A stretch of 64,000 bases of DNA from contig CBDDJS010000001.1 of the NCBI GenBank assembly GCA_965229785.1, forward strand, positions 4,526,001 to 4,590,000, read 5' to 3'. Positions within the stretch are counted from its first letter, which is position 1. Every line of letters begins with the position of its first letter. The notes under the pieces are model-generated. The model saw only the letters and a list, made by a program, of their open reading frames with translations, was not told where the DNA came from and did not search any database. The position numbers and the translations under genes were made by a program. Shown here one piece after another: positions 54,028 through 62,121 of the stretch. This stretch comes from JAWPMT01 sp965229785 (lineage in GTDB: Bacteria; Bacteroidota; Bacteroidia; Cytophagales; Cyclobacteriaceae).

Positions 54028-55089
54028 TCAATTCCCTTCAAAAATCTCTACCTCGTCATTAAAGGCTACCCAGGCAAAGTAAAATCCAATATAGGCGGGG
54101 GCTGACGGCAAAGTCTCTCCGACATCAGGACCGGATACCACTTCACCAAATAGATTCCACTCGTTATCAAACTGATCTCGGGCCACTACTCCGTTTGGGC
54201 CATCCATGGATTCGAAAGTCAGTGTTTCGTTGTTTAATGTTTTCGCAAGATATGCATTGGCATAACCCTGCACCTGGCTACCAAAAATGACCAAGTCCTG
54301 CCCATCCATCGTATCGGTCATATAATTGGTATTGGCAAAGAGACTCAATTGATAAACTCGCGTTAGATCTCCTGTTTGCACACCCAACACCCTCTCCTTG
54401 GCAAAAATCTGGTTATCTCTTCGATCGACAGGGAATAAGGTATTGTCAGTGTTCAGATAATTACCATATGGATACAAACCGTAAGCTCGGTCAAAACCGG
54501 TGTTTCTGGTGAGTACTTTTCCATCAGGGAATTCTTCTTTGAAAGCCGCAAAAGTCATTTCTGAAACAGGATACCGCACAATCGCCTGATTGATCAATTC
54601 TCCGCTTACACTTTCATTGAGCATTTGGCTCCAATAGCTATCAGTAGCTCTGTCATAAGGTATTAGATTGCTGTTGTAAAGTAGTCCGGACACGCCAAAA
54701 GTCGTCACATTCCCATTAATTTCACGGTCCCAACCAATCGCGGTTCCGGTCAATGGACAATATGTCAGGGCTATGTTCAACCCGTCGTTAAAAGCATCAT
54801 TTACAATCTCATGCCAATCTAAAATGTTGTGGGCGTAAGCCTTGACTTCATCACCCGCTTTCACCACCACGACCAGGTCATCCTCGGGAATATTGGCATC
54901 CTGATTGGTAATGTCTCCAAAAACCGGATTGTCGATCGAAGGGATTCCATCTTTCCCCGGGCCTCCATCAAATACGGCAGTCGTCGGGATGGTCCATTCA
55001 CTGTTGGTCCTTACTTCATTCGCGTCATCCTGGCAGGCACTTAGTCCTACCAAACTCACCAGACAAACACCAAGTACAATCTTATGCAT
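54028..55089 (-). CDS. DUF3179 lipoprotein
   Basis: From MHKIVLGVCLVSLVGLSAC (55089) the lipoprotein signal ends in LSAC. The 353-residue chain has YCPLTGTAIGWDREING, FGVSGLLYNSNLIPYDR, ATDSYWSQMLNESVSGEL and VLGVQTGDLTRVYQL, the hallmarks of DUF3179, a family of unknown function that often accompanies polysaccharide loci. It is the last reverse-strand gene of the PUL group, 135 bases after the sulfatase. Confidence 0.85.
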   Translation of the reverse strand: MHKIVLGVCLVSLVGLSACQDDANEVRTNSEWTIPTTAVFDGGPGKDGIPSIDNPVFGDITNQDANIPEDDLVVVVKAGDEVKAYAHNILDWHEIVNDAFNDGLNIALTYCPLTGTAIGWDREINGNVTTFGVSGLLYNSNLIPYDRATDSYWSQMLNESVSGELINQAIVRYPVSEMTFAAFKEEFPDGKVLTRNTGFDRAYGLYPYGNYLNTDNTLFPVDRRDNQIFAKERVLGVQTGDLTRVYQLSLFANTNYMTDTMDGQDLVIFGSQVQGYANAYLAKTLNNETLTFESMDGPNGVVARDQFDNEWNLFGEVVSGPDVGETLPSAPAYIGFYFAWVAFNDEVEIFEGN

Positions 55090-55223
55090 TCGCTCTCTTC
55101 TCATTTCAACATTGGATTTTGATGAATCTAACATTTGAAAAGTTACTGGTTAGTGCACAGGATGAGTTGGCTTAAGGCATGACGAAACCAACGAAATGTC
55201 ATCGACATATCATTTACAGGCCG

Positions 55224-56921
55224 TCAATCTAAAGAAATGTCAACCACATTACTCGGTTGGTAGCCTAAACGGTCCGCCTTTATCCGAACGTGAACACCGT
55301 CTCTTATCTGAATAGGGGCGCCATAAATTTCCCAGGCATCTGGCCATTCTTCGGGGTTACCGGATACCTGAAAACCAATCGAAGCACCCGGCGTTGCACA
55401 GGTAATTGAAAGTTTTTCATTATTAATTTCCCAGGTCGGATCGACGGTCACCGGCTGTCTTTTACCCGGCCAAATATCTTCCAACAAGGCTCTTTCGGAT
55501 ATTAATCCTTTATCCTTAATTGCCTCCACAAATTGTTCATTTACGTTTCGCAGTTCCTTCAACTTGTCCTGAAACTCAGGAGCCTCAGCCAGGTCATTCA
55601 CTTCATGAGGATCAGCCAACACATCAAACAACTGCTCCTTGGGTCGGGTTTTGGCAAACCATAACTGTTGCACCTGGGTCAGTTCTGCCTGATCACGAAG
55701 GCGATACAATTCCTGCATAATGTCCATTTGGTCACGATAGGCCACATGCAAAAACATAGGTTGTTCTGTATCATAGTGTCGTATGTATTTGAATCGATTA
55801 TCCCGAACTGCTCTACTTTTATCATAGCTTGCATCGAAACGATCAGCGGCCGCATAAATGTAGGTTGGCTCCTCCTCCCGAGTATATTTCCCAAGAAAAG
55901 CAGTGCCATCGATATGATCTGCAGGCTTTATCCCGGCTAATGACAAAACCGTAGGCCCCAGGTCGATAAAGCTGGTCATTCTCCGATCTCTTGTTCCTGC
56001 ACCTAAAGCATTGGGAAATCTGATGATCATCGGCACTTTGATCCCGGAATCGTGTAGGGATCTTTTCTGACGTGGCAAGGGACCACCGTGATCCGTATAC
56101 CACATTACGATTGTGCTGTCCAATAATCCATCTGCCTCCAATTGATCCAATACAACACCGATCTGAAAATCCATTTCCCGGATATTGGAATACATCCTTC
56201 TTACATCTTGTTGTCCGACTTCCGTGTCTGGCAAGTAAGGCGGTACGGGTACCTTCAAATCTGGCGCTATCCAAAGCGAATCCGTTTTTTTGGCCCAAAT
56301 GCGTGATTCATGGGTTACACCAAAATTGAACACCGCAAAAAATGGCTGGCCAGGCTTTCTGTTCCGCCAATGAGCCTCACGATCGCTCTCATCCCACGCG
56401 ACATGGGTCCTGATGAATTGATAATCCTCTTTGGCATTATTTGAAGTGTAATAGCCTGCCGCTCGTAGGTATTCCGGAAACATTTTGATTTCCGGAGCTG
56501 GTGTGGCCTCATAAGGAATCAAACCTTCGGGTAAATACTGCTGATAATTGGTCAAAGTGGCTACGGAAGGTGTCCCGGCGTACCAGGGCCCGGTACGCAT
56601 GTGATTACTTCCTATGTGATTAGGATACATTCCCGTAATGATCGCCGAACGTGCAGGTGCACACACCGGAGCAGGGGTAAAAAACTGATCGTAGCAAACG
56701 CCTTCTGCAGCTAGCCTATCCAGTGTAGGGGTGGTGATCGTTGAATCCCCAAAAGCAGGAATATTTCCACTCATATCCTCCGCTACCAACCACAGGATGT
56801 TGGGCCGAAAATTGATTGGAGGATTGACCGATTGATTGGAAAAAGATGGTTTTTCAGCCTCCTGACAGCCAAGGAACAGGCTCGAAAAACAGAGGATAAA
56901 AAACCATCGATTAAATTTCAT
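55224..56921 (-). CDS. Formylglycine-dependent sulfatase, second paralogue
   Basis: 565 residues, lipobox FLGC (Cys19). The signature CAPAR (Cys87, C-x-P-x-R) is the formylglycine site; ILWLVAEDMSGN carries Glu-Asp where two Asp are usual; GMYPNHIG and MWYTDHGGPLPRQK hold metal ligands. This sulfatase differs from the one at 47.4 kb in sequence, so it may serve another linkage or glycan. It follows the FG-GAP gene by three bases, probably co-transcribed. Confidence 0.95.
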   Translation of the reverse strand: MKFNRWFFILCFSSLFLGCQEAEKPSFSNQSVNPPINFRPNILWLVAEDMSGNIPAFGDSTITTPTLDRLAAEGVCYDQFFTPAPVCAPARSAIITGMYPNHIGSNHMRTGPWYAGTPSVATLTNYQQYLPEGLIPYEATPAPEIKMFPEYLRAAGYYTSNNAKEDYQFIRTHVAWDESDREAHWRNRKPGQPFFAVFNFGVTHESRIWAKKTDSLWIAPDLKVPVPPYLPDTEVGQQDVRRMYSNIREMDFQIGVVLDQLEADGLLDSTIVMWYTDHGGPLPRQKRSLHDSGIKVPMIIRFPNALGAGTRDRRMTSFIDLGPTVLSLAGIKPADHIDGTAFLGKYTREEEPTYIYAAADRFDASYDKSRAVRDNRFKYIRHYDTEQPMFLHVAYRDQMDIMQELYRLRDQAELTQVQQLWFAKTRPKEQLFDVLADPHEVNDLAEAPEFQDKLKELRNVNEQFVEAIKDKGLISERALLEDIWPGKRQPVTVDPTWEINNEKLSITCATPGASIGFQVSGNPEEWPDAWEIYGAPIQIRDGVHVRIKADRLGYQPSNVVDISLD

Positions 56922-56924
56922 GAT

Positions 56925-59900
56925 CTATCGCCCGGAAACCTCGAGAATCGCAAGTGGTCCGTTATTGCGCGCAGCAATGACTACCTCTGACTTACCGGTT
57001 GAAATTACCTCCATATCTTTTACTTCGCCATTGATGTAGAAACCACTTTCGGTGTAAGGTACTGTCCTGAAATTTCCGGTACCATCTCCTACAAGATAAG
57101 CGCCGTAACTCGCATCGTTACGAGTCGTTTCTATTTCGGAGGTATGCATATTACCCGCCAGAATCATGTCCATCTTTCCATCACCATTGAAATCCCCGGG
57201 CAAAATGCTGTTGATATTGGAGATCTGCACTTCATTGGGCAGTTTGGCCGTATTAAATGCCTCGCCCTGAAGGTTTTCCAGATACATACTGGCGAAGGTA
57301 TATGCTTTTAGATGGAGCGCTGCCTCAAGGTCTGCTTCCGTGTATATGTCGATCAGGGTAGCTTCTGCAAAAGAATCGTAATCCTTGTATTTATATTTGA
57401 TCGCGGGGATTTGCTCCGACGAACACTGACGTCCCCTCAAAGGATACTGTGTTCCATCCTGATAGTAGCCCAAAACAATATCCAGGGAACCATTTTTATC
57501 ATAGTCATTGGCATAAACGTCAAACGATTGCTCTTCAGTAGCCTGATACTTATAATTCAATCCTAAATTTCCAGCCGCCAGATCTATGTCTCCATCACCA
57601 TCAAAATCCGCAGCTGCAATAGCGTACCACCATCCCAATGTTTTTTCGAGCCCCAGTTTCTCTGTTGCATCAGACAAAACCCCCGAACCATCGTTTTGAA
57701 AAACGGTGATGGGCATCCATTCACCTACCACCACCAGGTCCAGGAAGTTATCACCATTGAAATCAATCCACTCAGCGTCAGTTACCAATCCTATCGAATC
57801 CAGTGAAGGACAAACGGTGGAGGCGACACTGGTAAATTTCGCAGTGCCACCTTCTGACTCATTTCGCAATATGAGACTGGTAGCTGGCATTGGATATTTC
57901 CGTGGCACGATCCTACCTCCTACAAAGAGATCCAGATCTCCGTCACCATCAAAGTCTCCTGGCTTTACTTTAGAGCCACTATTAGCGATCGATGGTAAAG
58001 CTTCTGCGGTATACACGAATTCTCCCGATCCATCATTTAAATACAGCCGATCCTGATAACGTCTTGCACCGACGGTCTCGTTCCCTCCACTCACCACATA
58101 AAGATCGAGATCGCCATCCCCATCTGCATCAAACATAGTAGCATCAAGATCTTCCATACTCTTGTGTTGCTCCCACGGACCGGTGTTCGTACTGAAACCT
58201 CCGGCACTTTGTTGAATCAACAATGCTCCGGATTGACCCGTTGCTCCACCCACATATACATCATCCAGGCCATCGCCATTTACATCGCCTTTCGCCAGCC
58301 CTGGTCCATTTCTGGAGTATTGATGAGGTAACAGCACTTCGTAATCATAGTCATTGAATGCATTTTCACGGTGTACAAAATCGACAGGTGTTTCTTTGGT
58401 CTTATTCCTGAATGTCGTGGCCATGTTTTTACTGTTTGCCGTCGTACCGCTTGCTTCGGTCACATTAAGTGTCAACAACTGATCTCCGGACACATTAGCC
58501 AGGATCTGGGTATTGCCTCCGGGCCAGGTTACTTCCAATTTTTCTATTTCAGCGACATCTCCAAGCCCAAAGGTCATAATAGGCTCTACGGAAGACTGAA
58601 AACCACGAGTCATTGTTAGTTCCTGCACCTGAATCTGACCCGCTGTGGTGATCTCCACTTTTGCTCCTAATCCCAACGGGTTCATTTCCGGTCCATTGAA
58701 TTTTACCTGCAAATAGTGTGCACCATTCTCAGTGGACAAATTCTTGAATATTGAAACGGGTTCGTCGATGTTATTCACAATCAATTCCAAATCACCGTCA
58801 TTATCCAAATCCGCATAACTGGCACCATTTGAAAAGCCCACATGGCTCAATCCCCAATCTTCAGAAACGTGCGTAAAACTCAGATCGCCATTATTTCGAT
58901 ATGCATAATTATCCACCGGTTCTGCAGGAATGTTTACCGCTAATTCAAGATTAGAACCTTCTTGTTTCTCCTGGTAGGTTCTCGCATCGATCCTGTTGAA
59001 GTAGTCCTTATTGTTGATGTCTCTTCTCGTACCATTTGTAATGAATATATCCTTCCAGCCATCGTTATCCAGGTCCGTCATTAAGGCGGCCCAACTCCAG
59101 TCAGTCAGCGCAATTCCGGACAAACGAGAAACATCTCCGAAGTGTGGCAGTCCATCATCCGCTACTCCCCAGTTTAATTGTAAGGCATTTTGCATGTATT
59201 GATAATGCATACCAAGGCCAACAATCTCCCAAAAACCGGGAATATCCATACTGGCCATATTGGCTTTATTTCTACGATTATCTTCAGGCGTCATATCCAA
59301 TTGCAGTAAGTCAATGAGGCCATCGTTGTTGAAATCCGCTGCATCCGTACCCATCCCAAAAAAAGCCGTGTGATTGGTTACTTCCTGACTTCTATCGGTA
59401 AACGTTCCATCTCCATTATTGAAATAGAATTGATCAGGAGTAGCGAAATCATTGGATACGTAGAGATCAGGCCAGCCATCCTGATTGAAATCGGCTGTGG
59501 TGGCACTAAGAGAAAGTCCAAAATTCAAAATCCCGGCTTCTTCTGAAACATCGACAAATCCATCGCCTGTGTTTTGATATAGTCTGTCCGATTTCTCCGG
59601 ATCCTTCTTGTCGATTGAAAACTTATACGCATAGTTGGGTGTCTTGAAATGCGTGAATGGGTAATTGGCTACATAAAGATCTACATCACCGTCCAGGTCG
59701 TAATCAAAGAATGTAGCTTGGGTCGAGCTGCCTTCGTCATCAATTCCATATTTAGCCGCTTCCTCAGAGAACGTTGGCACCCCAGCCTCATTGAGGCCAT
59801 TATTTATATAGAGCAAATTCTTCTTGGTAGTGAATTTCCCGGATACGCTAACATAAATATCCAGCCACCCATCAGCGTTTACATCTGCCATGGTAACGCC

Positions 59901-60266
59901 GGTCATCCAACGATCATCACCTGCTACACCTGCTGTTTCGGTTATATCTTCAAAACTTAATTCTCCCTTGTTCAGATAAAGTTTGTTTTCCACCATGTTC
60001 CCGGTAAAGTATACATCGGGTAAGCCATCGTTATTCACGTCTCCGGTAGCTACACCTCCTCCCATATAGATGTAGGGATAAGTGAAATAGTTAATTATGG
60101 AATCTTCTTTGAGTTTGTTTGAGAATTCGATATTGCTGGCAGATTTCGCTACCTTCTCGAATACTTTGGAGGGCTTTACTTCTTCTTCATTTTGTTTCTC
60201 AGGTACGGTACATGCTGCCAAAAGGGCTAAACCAACCCACTTCAAACACTTCTTCAACTTCATCAT
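56925..60266 (-). CDS. FG-GAP/VCBS repeat lipoprotein with ASPIC/UnbV domain (CRTAC1-like)
   Basis: 1113 residues with lipobox LLAAC. At least 14 Asp/Asn-rich calcium-loop motifs are visible (GDVNNDGLPDVYF, ADVNADGWLDIYV, ADFNQDGWPDLYV, GDFDGDGDLDLFV, GDFNGDGKMDMIL and others), forming two beta-propellers. Between them an ASPIC/UnbV segment (about 555-625) reads ELTMTRGFQSS, MTFGLGD and LEVTWPGG. Such secreted proteins bind glycans or stick to surfaces and are common in Bacteroidota PULs. It sits between susD and the sulfatase, three bases from the latter. Confidence 0.93.
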   Translation of the reverse strand: MMKLKKCLKWVGLALLAACTVPEKQNEEEVKPSKVFEKVAKSASNIEFSNKLKEDSIINYFTYPYIYMGGGVATGDVNNDGLPDVYFTGNMVENKLYLNKGELSFEDITETAGVAGDDRWMTGVTMADVNADGWLDIYVSVSGKFTTKKNLLYINNGLNEAGVPTFSEEAAKYGIDDEGSSTQATFFDYDLDGDVDLYVANYPFTHFKTPNYAYKFSIDKKDPEKSDRLYQNTGDGFVDVSEEAGILNFGLSLSATTADFNQDGWPDLYVSNDFATPDQFYFNNGDGTFTDRSQEVTNHTAFFGMGTDAADFNNDGLIDLLQLDMTPEDNRRNKANMASMDIPGFWEIVGLGMHYQYMQNALQLNWGVADDGLPHFGDVSRLSGIALTDWSWAALMTDLDNDGWKDIFITNGTRRDINNKDYFNRIDARTYQEKQEGSNLELAVNIPAEPVDNYAYRNNGDLSFTHVSEDWGLSHVGFSNGASYADLDNDGDLELIVNNIDEPVSIFKNLSTENGAHYLQVKFNGPEMNPLGLGAKVEITTAGQIQVQELTMTRGFQSSVEPIMTFGLGDVAEIEKLEVTWPGGNTQILANVSGDQLLTLNVTEASGTTANSKNMATTFRNKTKETPVDFVHRENAFNDYDYEVLLPHQYSRNGPGLAKGDVNGDGLDDVYVGGATGQSGALLIQQSAGGFSTNTGPWEQHKSMEDLDATMFDADGDGDLDLYVVSGGNETVGARRYQDRLYLNDGSGEFVYTAEALPSIANSGSKVKPGDFDGDGDLDLFVGGRIVPRKYPMPATSLILRNESEGGTAKFTSVASTVCPSLDSIGLVTDAEWIDFNGDNFLDLVVVGEWMPITVFQNDGSGVLSDATEKLGLEKTLGWWYAIAAADFDGDGDIDLAAGNLGLNYKYQATEEQSFDVYANDYDKNGSLDIVLGYYQDGTQYPLRGRQCSSEQIPAIKYKYKDYDSFAEATLIDIYTEADLEAALHLKAYTFASMYLENLQGEAFNTAKLPNEVQISNINSILPGDFNGDGKMDMILAGNMHTSEIETTRNDASYGAYLVGDGTGNFRTVPYTESGFYINGEVKDMEVISTGKSEVVIAARNNGPLAILEVSGR

Positions 60267-60309
60267 GCTTCTAAAAAAATGGTCACTAGTAGCTAAACCT
60301 TAATATACT

Positions 60310-60349
60310 TTAAAAATAAAGGCTATCCCCTAACTGGGAATAGCCTTTG
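60310..60349 (-). terminator. Intrinsic terminator between susD and the FG-GAP gene
   Basis: On the minus strand AAAGGCTATTCCC pairs with GGGATAGCCTTT (one bulge) and is followed by ATTTTTAAAG. It lies 28 bases after the susD stop and 44 bases before the FG-GAP start, so it either ends the susCD transcript or allows limited read-through. Confidence 0.85.
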
Positions 60350-60376
60350 ATATGAATTAACAATTTGTAATAGTGA

Positions 60377-62113
60377 TTAGTATCCAGGGTTCTGGCTGAT
60401 TACCTCAACAGTCTGTAAATCAATTTCGCTCTGAGGAATAGGCAAGTATTCATTTTTATTCGCCGTGAAAGTTGCCCCGCTATAAGCACCGGGAAGAAGC
60501 CCACTTTCATAGGCAAGGAACGCGTTGATATCCGCAGCTGCAACACCCCATCTCACCAGGTCATAAAGTCTATGACCTTCACCGGACAACTCAAGCTTCC
60601 GCTCCATTCTTACAGCAGCACGCGCCTCTGTCTGATCAGCGAAAGCTGCATACTGAGCCACATTGTAGTTAGCAGCTTCAGCAGTTCCATCGTCAGTCAT
60701 TACCGGAGAAGCCGCTGCTCTGGCTCTTACCTGGTTAATCAAATCTCGACCAGCATCCAGGTTGCCCAATTCGATCTCTGCTTCAGCTGCCATTAACAAC
60801 ACATCGGCATATCGAATGATCGTATAGTTAACCGCGGTATATCCAGGTGTCCAGGAACTACCATCGTTTTCAGTTCCGATACCTCCCTGATAGTAGATAA
60901 ACTTCTTAGGAGAATAAGGTCCACCATTTGAAGACTGACGAATCCAGTCATTTCCAGGGTGAGGGCCCCAATCAAGGTATGGAATACCTCTTCTACCAAC
61001 AGAATGATCCAGTCTGGGGTCTATATTACCAGCATCAGGAGTGAATGCATCACCACTGGCCAAACCGAAATCTGTCGCAAGTGCATTTCCAGCATCGTTA
61101 TATGAACCGTCCAACAAAGGCAATCCATCCGCACCAGTTCTGAAAGAGTTAGCCAATTCAAAGCTAGGCTGGAAGAATCCACAACATCCACCTGGTCGGG
61201 CCGGGCCTGTACTTCCGTGAGGGAAATTCAAAACCATGCCTGGGTTTGCGTTGTTGATAGAACCCGTTCCAGCAGCCGCCTGAGAGGCAAATACTGACTC
61301 GGCACTGTTATCCGTAATGGAACGGAAAGCATCTGCATAATTGGCTAGCAACGCATATGGCTGACCGCTAGCAGTAACACCATTAGCAATCACATTGTCA
61401 AATTGCGCTTTTGCTTCAGCAAATTTACCCTGGAAAAGAAGCGCTTTACCCAGGTATGCTCTCGCTGCCCAGTTATTAGCTCTACCAGCCTGAGAATAGG
61501 TAGCAGGTAAGTTTGCTGCCGCAAACTCAAAGTCCGCTTCAATCATCGGCCACAGGTCCTGATTGTTAGGAATCGGTGTTACTTCATCCCAATTCTCATC
61601 TACATAAGGCACATCGTTGAAGATCTTCTTCAAATCGAAGTAGTAGTGTCCTCTCAGGAATCTGGCTTCTGCTCTGGCCTGAGTAATGACAGCAGTAGAA
61701 GCAGATCCTGTTTCTTCTGCCACATTCGCCAGACGAAGGGTGGCATTAGCTCTTGCTACTCCTTCGTAAGTTCGACTGTACTTATCTAATATTGATGCAT
61801 TATTAGTCTGAGGATCATAGGTTTGGATCTCATTTACCTGAGACTGATCACCGGGATCAGACCCTTTGTTGGCATCTCCACCTAATACCGACCCCCAAAA
61901 CCAGTTGGAAGCATCTGTGTAGAATCCCCCTCTACCTAACAATATACTATAAGTACCAATAACCGAACCATCAAGTCCCGCAGCTGTCGACAACTCATTT
62001 GAACTCAAAGAGTTTGTCGGAGCTACCTCCAAAAATTCGTCTTTACATGCCGTCATTACTACTCCAAAGAGCAGGAAAGCGACAACTATCAACTTATACT
62101 TATTCATCTTCAT
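60377..62113 (-). CDS. susD: SusD/RagB-family glycan-binding lipoprotein
   Basis: 578 residues, lipobox VVMTAC. Early features fit SusD: DEFLEVAPTNSLSS, EEGARANATLR-like helices in the TPR part (RTYEGVARANATLRLAN), ARAEARFLRGHYYFDL and a C-terminal RMERKLELSGEGHRLYDLVRWG (the invariant RagB end). It lies eight bases after susC, translated with it. SusD binds the glycan at the surface and hands it to SusC. The Trp-rich segments (YVDENWDEVTPIP, WFWGSVLGG) may contact the ligand. Confidence 0.95.
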   Translation of the reverse strand: MKMNKYKLIVVAFLLFGVVMTACKDEFLEVAPTNSLSSNELSTAAGLDGSVIGTYSILLGRGGFYTDASNWFWGSVLGGDANKGSDPGDQSQVNEIQTYDPQTNNASILDKYSRTYEGVARANATLRLANVAEETGSASTAVITQARAEARFLRGHYYFDLKKIFNDVPYVDENWDEVTPIPNNQDLWPMIEADFEFAAANLPATYSQAGRANNWAARAYLGKALLFQGKFAEAKAQFDNVIANGVTASGQPYALLANYADAFRSITDNSAESVFASQAAAGTGSINNANPGMVLNFPHGSTGPARPGGCCGFFQPSFELANSFRTGADGLPLLDGSYNDAGNALATDFGLASGDAFTPDAGNIDPRLDHSVGRRGIPYLDWGPHPGNDWIRQSSNGGPYSPKKFIYYQGGIGTENDGSSWTPGYTAVNYTIIRYADVLLMAAEAEIELGNLDAGRDLINQVRARAAASPVMTDDGTAEAANYNVAQYAAFADQTEARAAVRMERKLELSGEGHRLYDLVRWGVAAADINAFLAYESGLLPGAYSGATFTANKNEYLPIPQSEIDLQTVEVISQNPGY

Positions 62114-62121
62114 CTACTATT

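Noticed and set aside
55843..56298. 151-codon minus-strand frame inside the second sulfatase
   Set aside because: Same strand but another frame of a well-supported gene; composition is that of a shadow frame.
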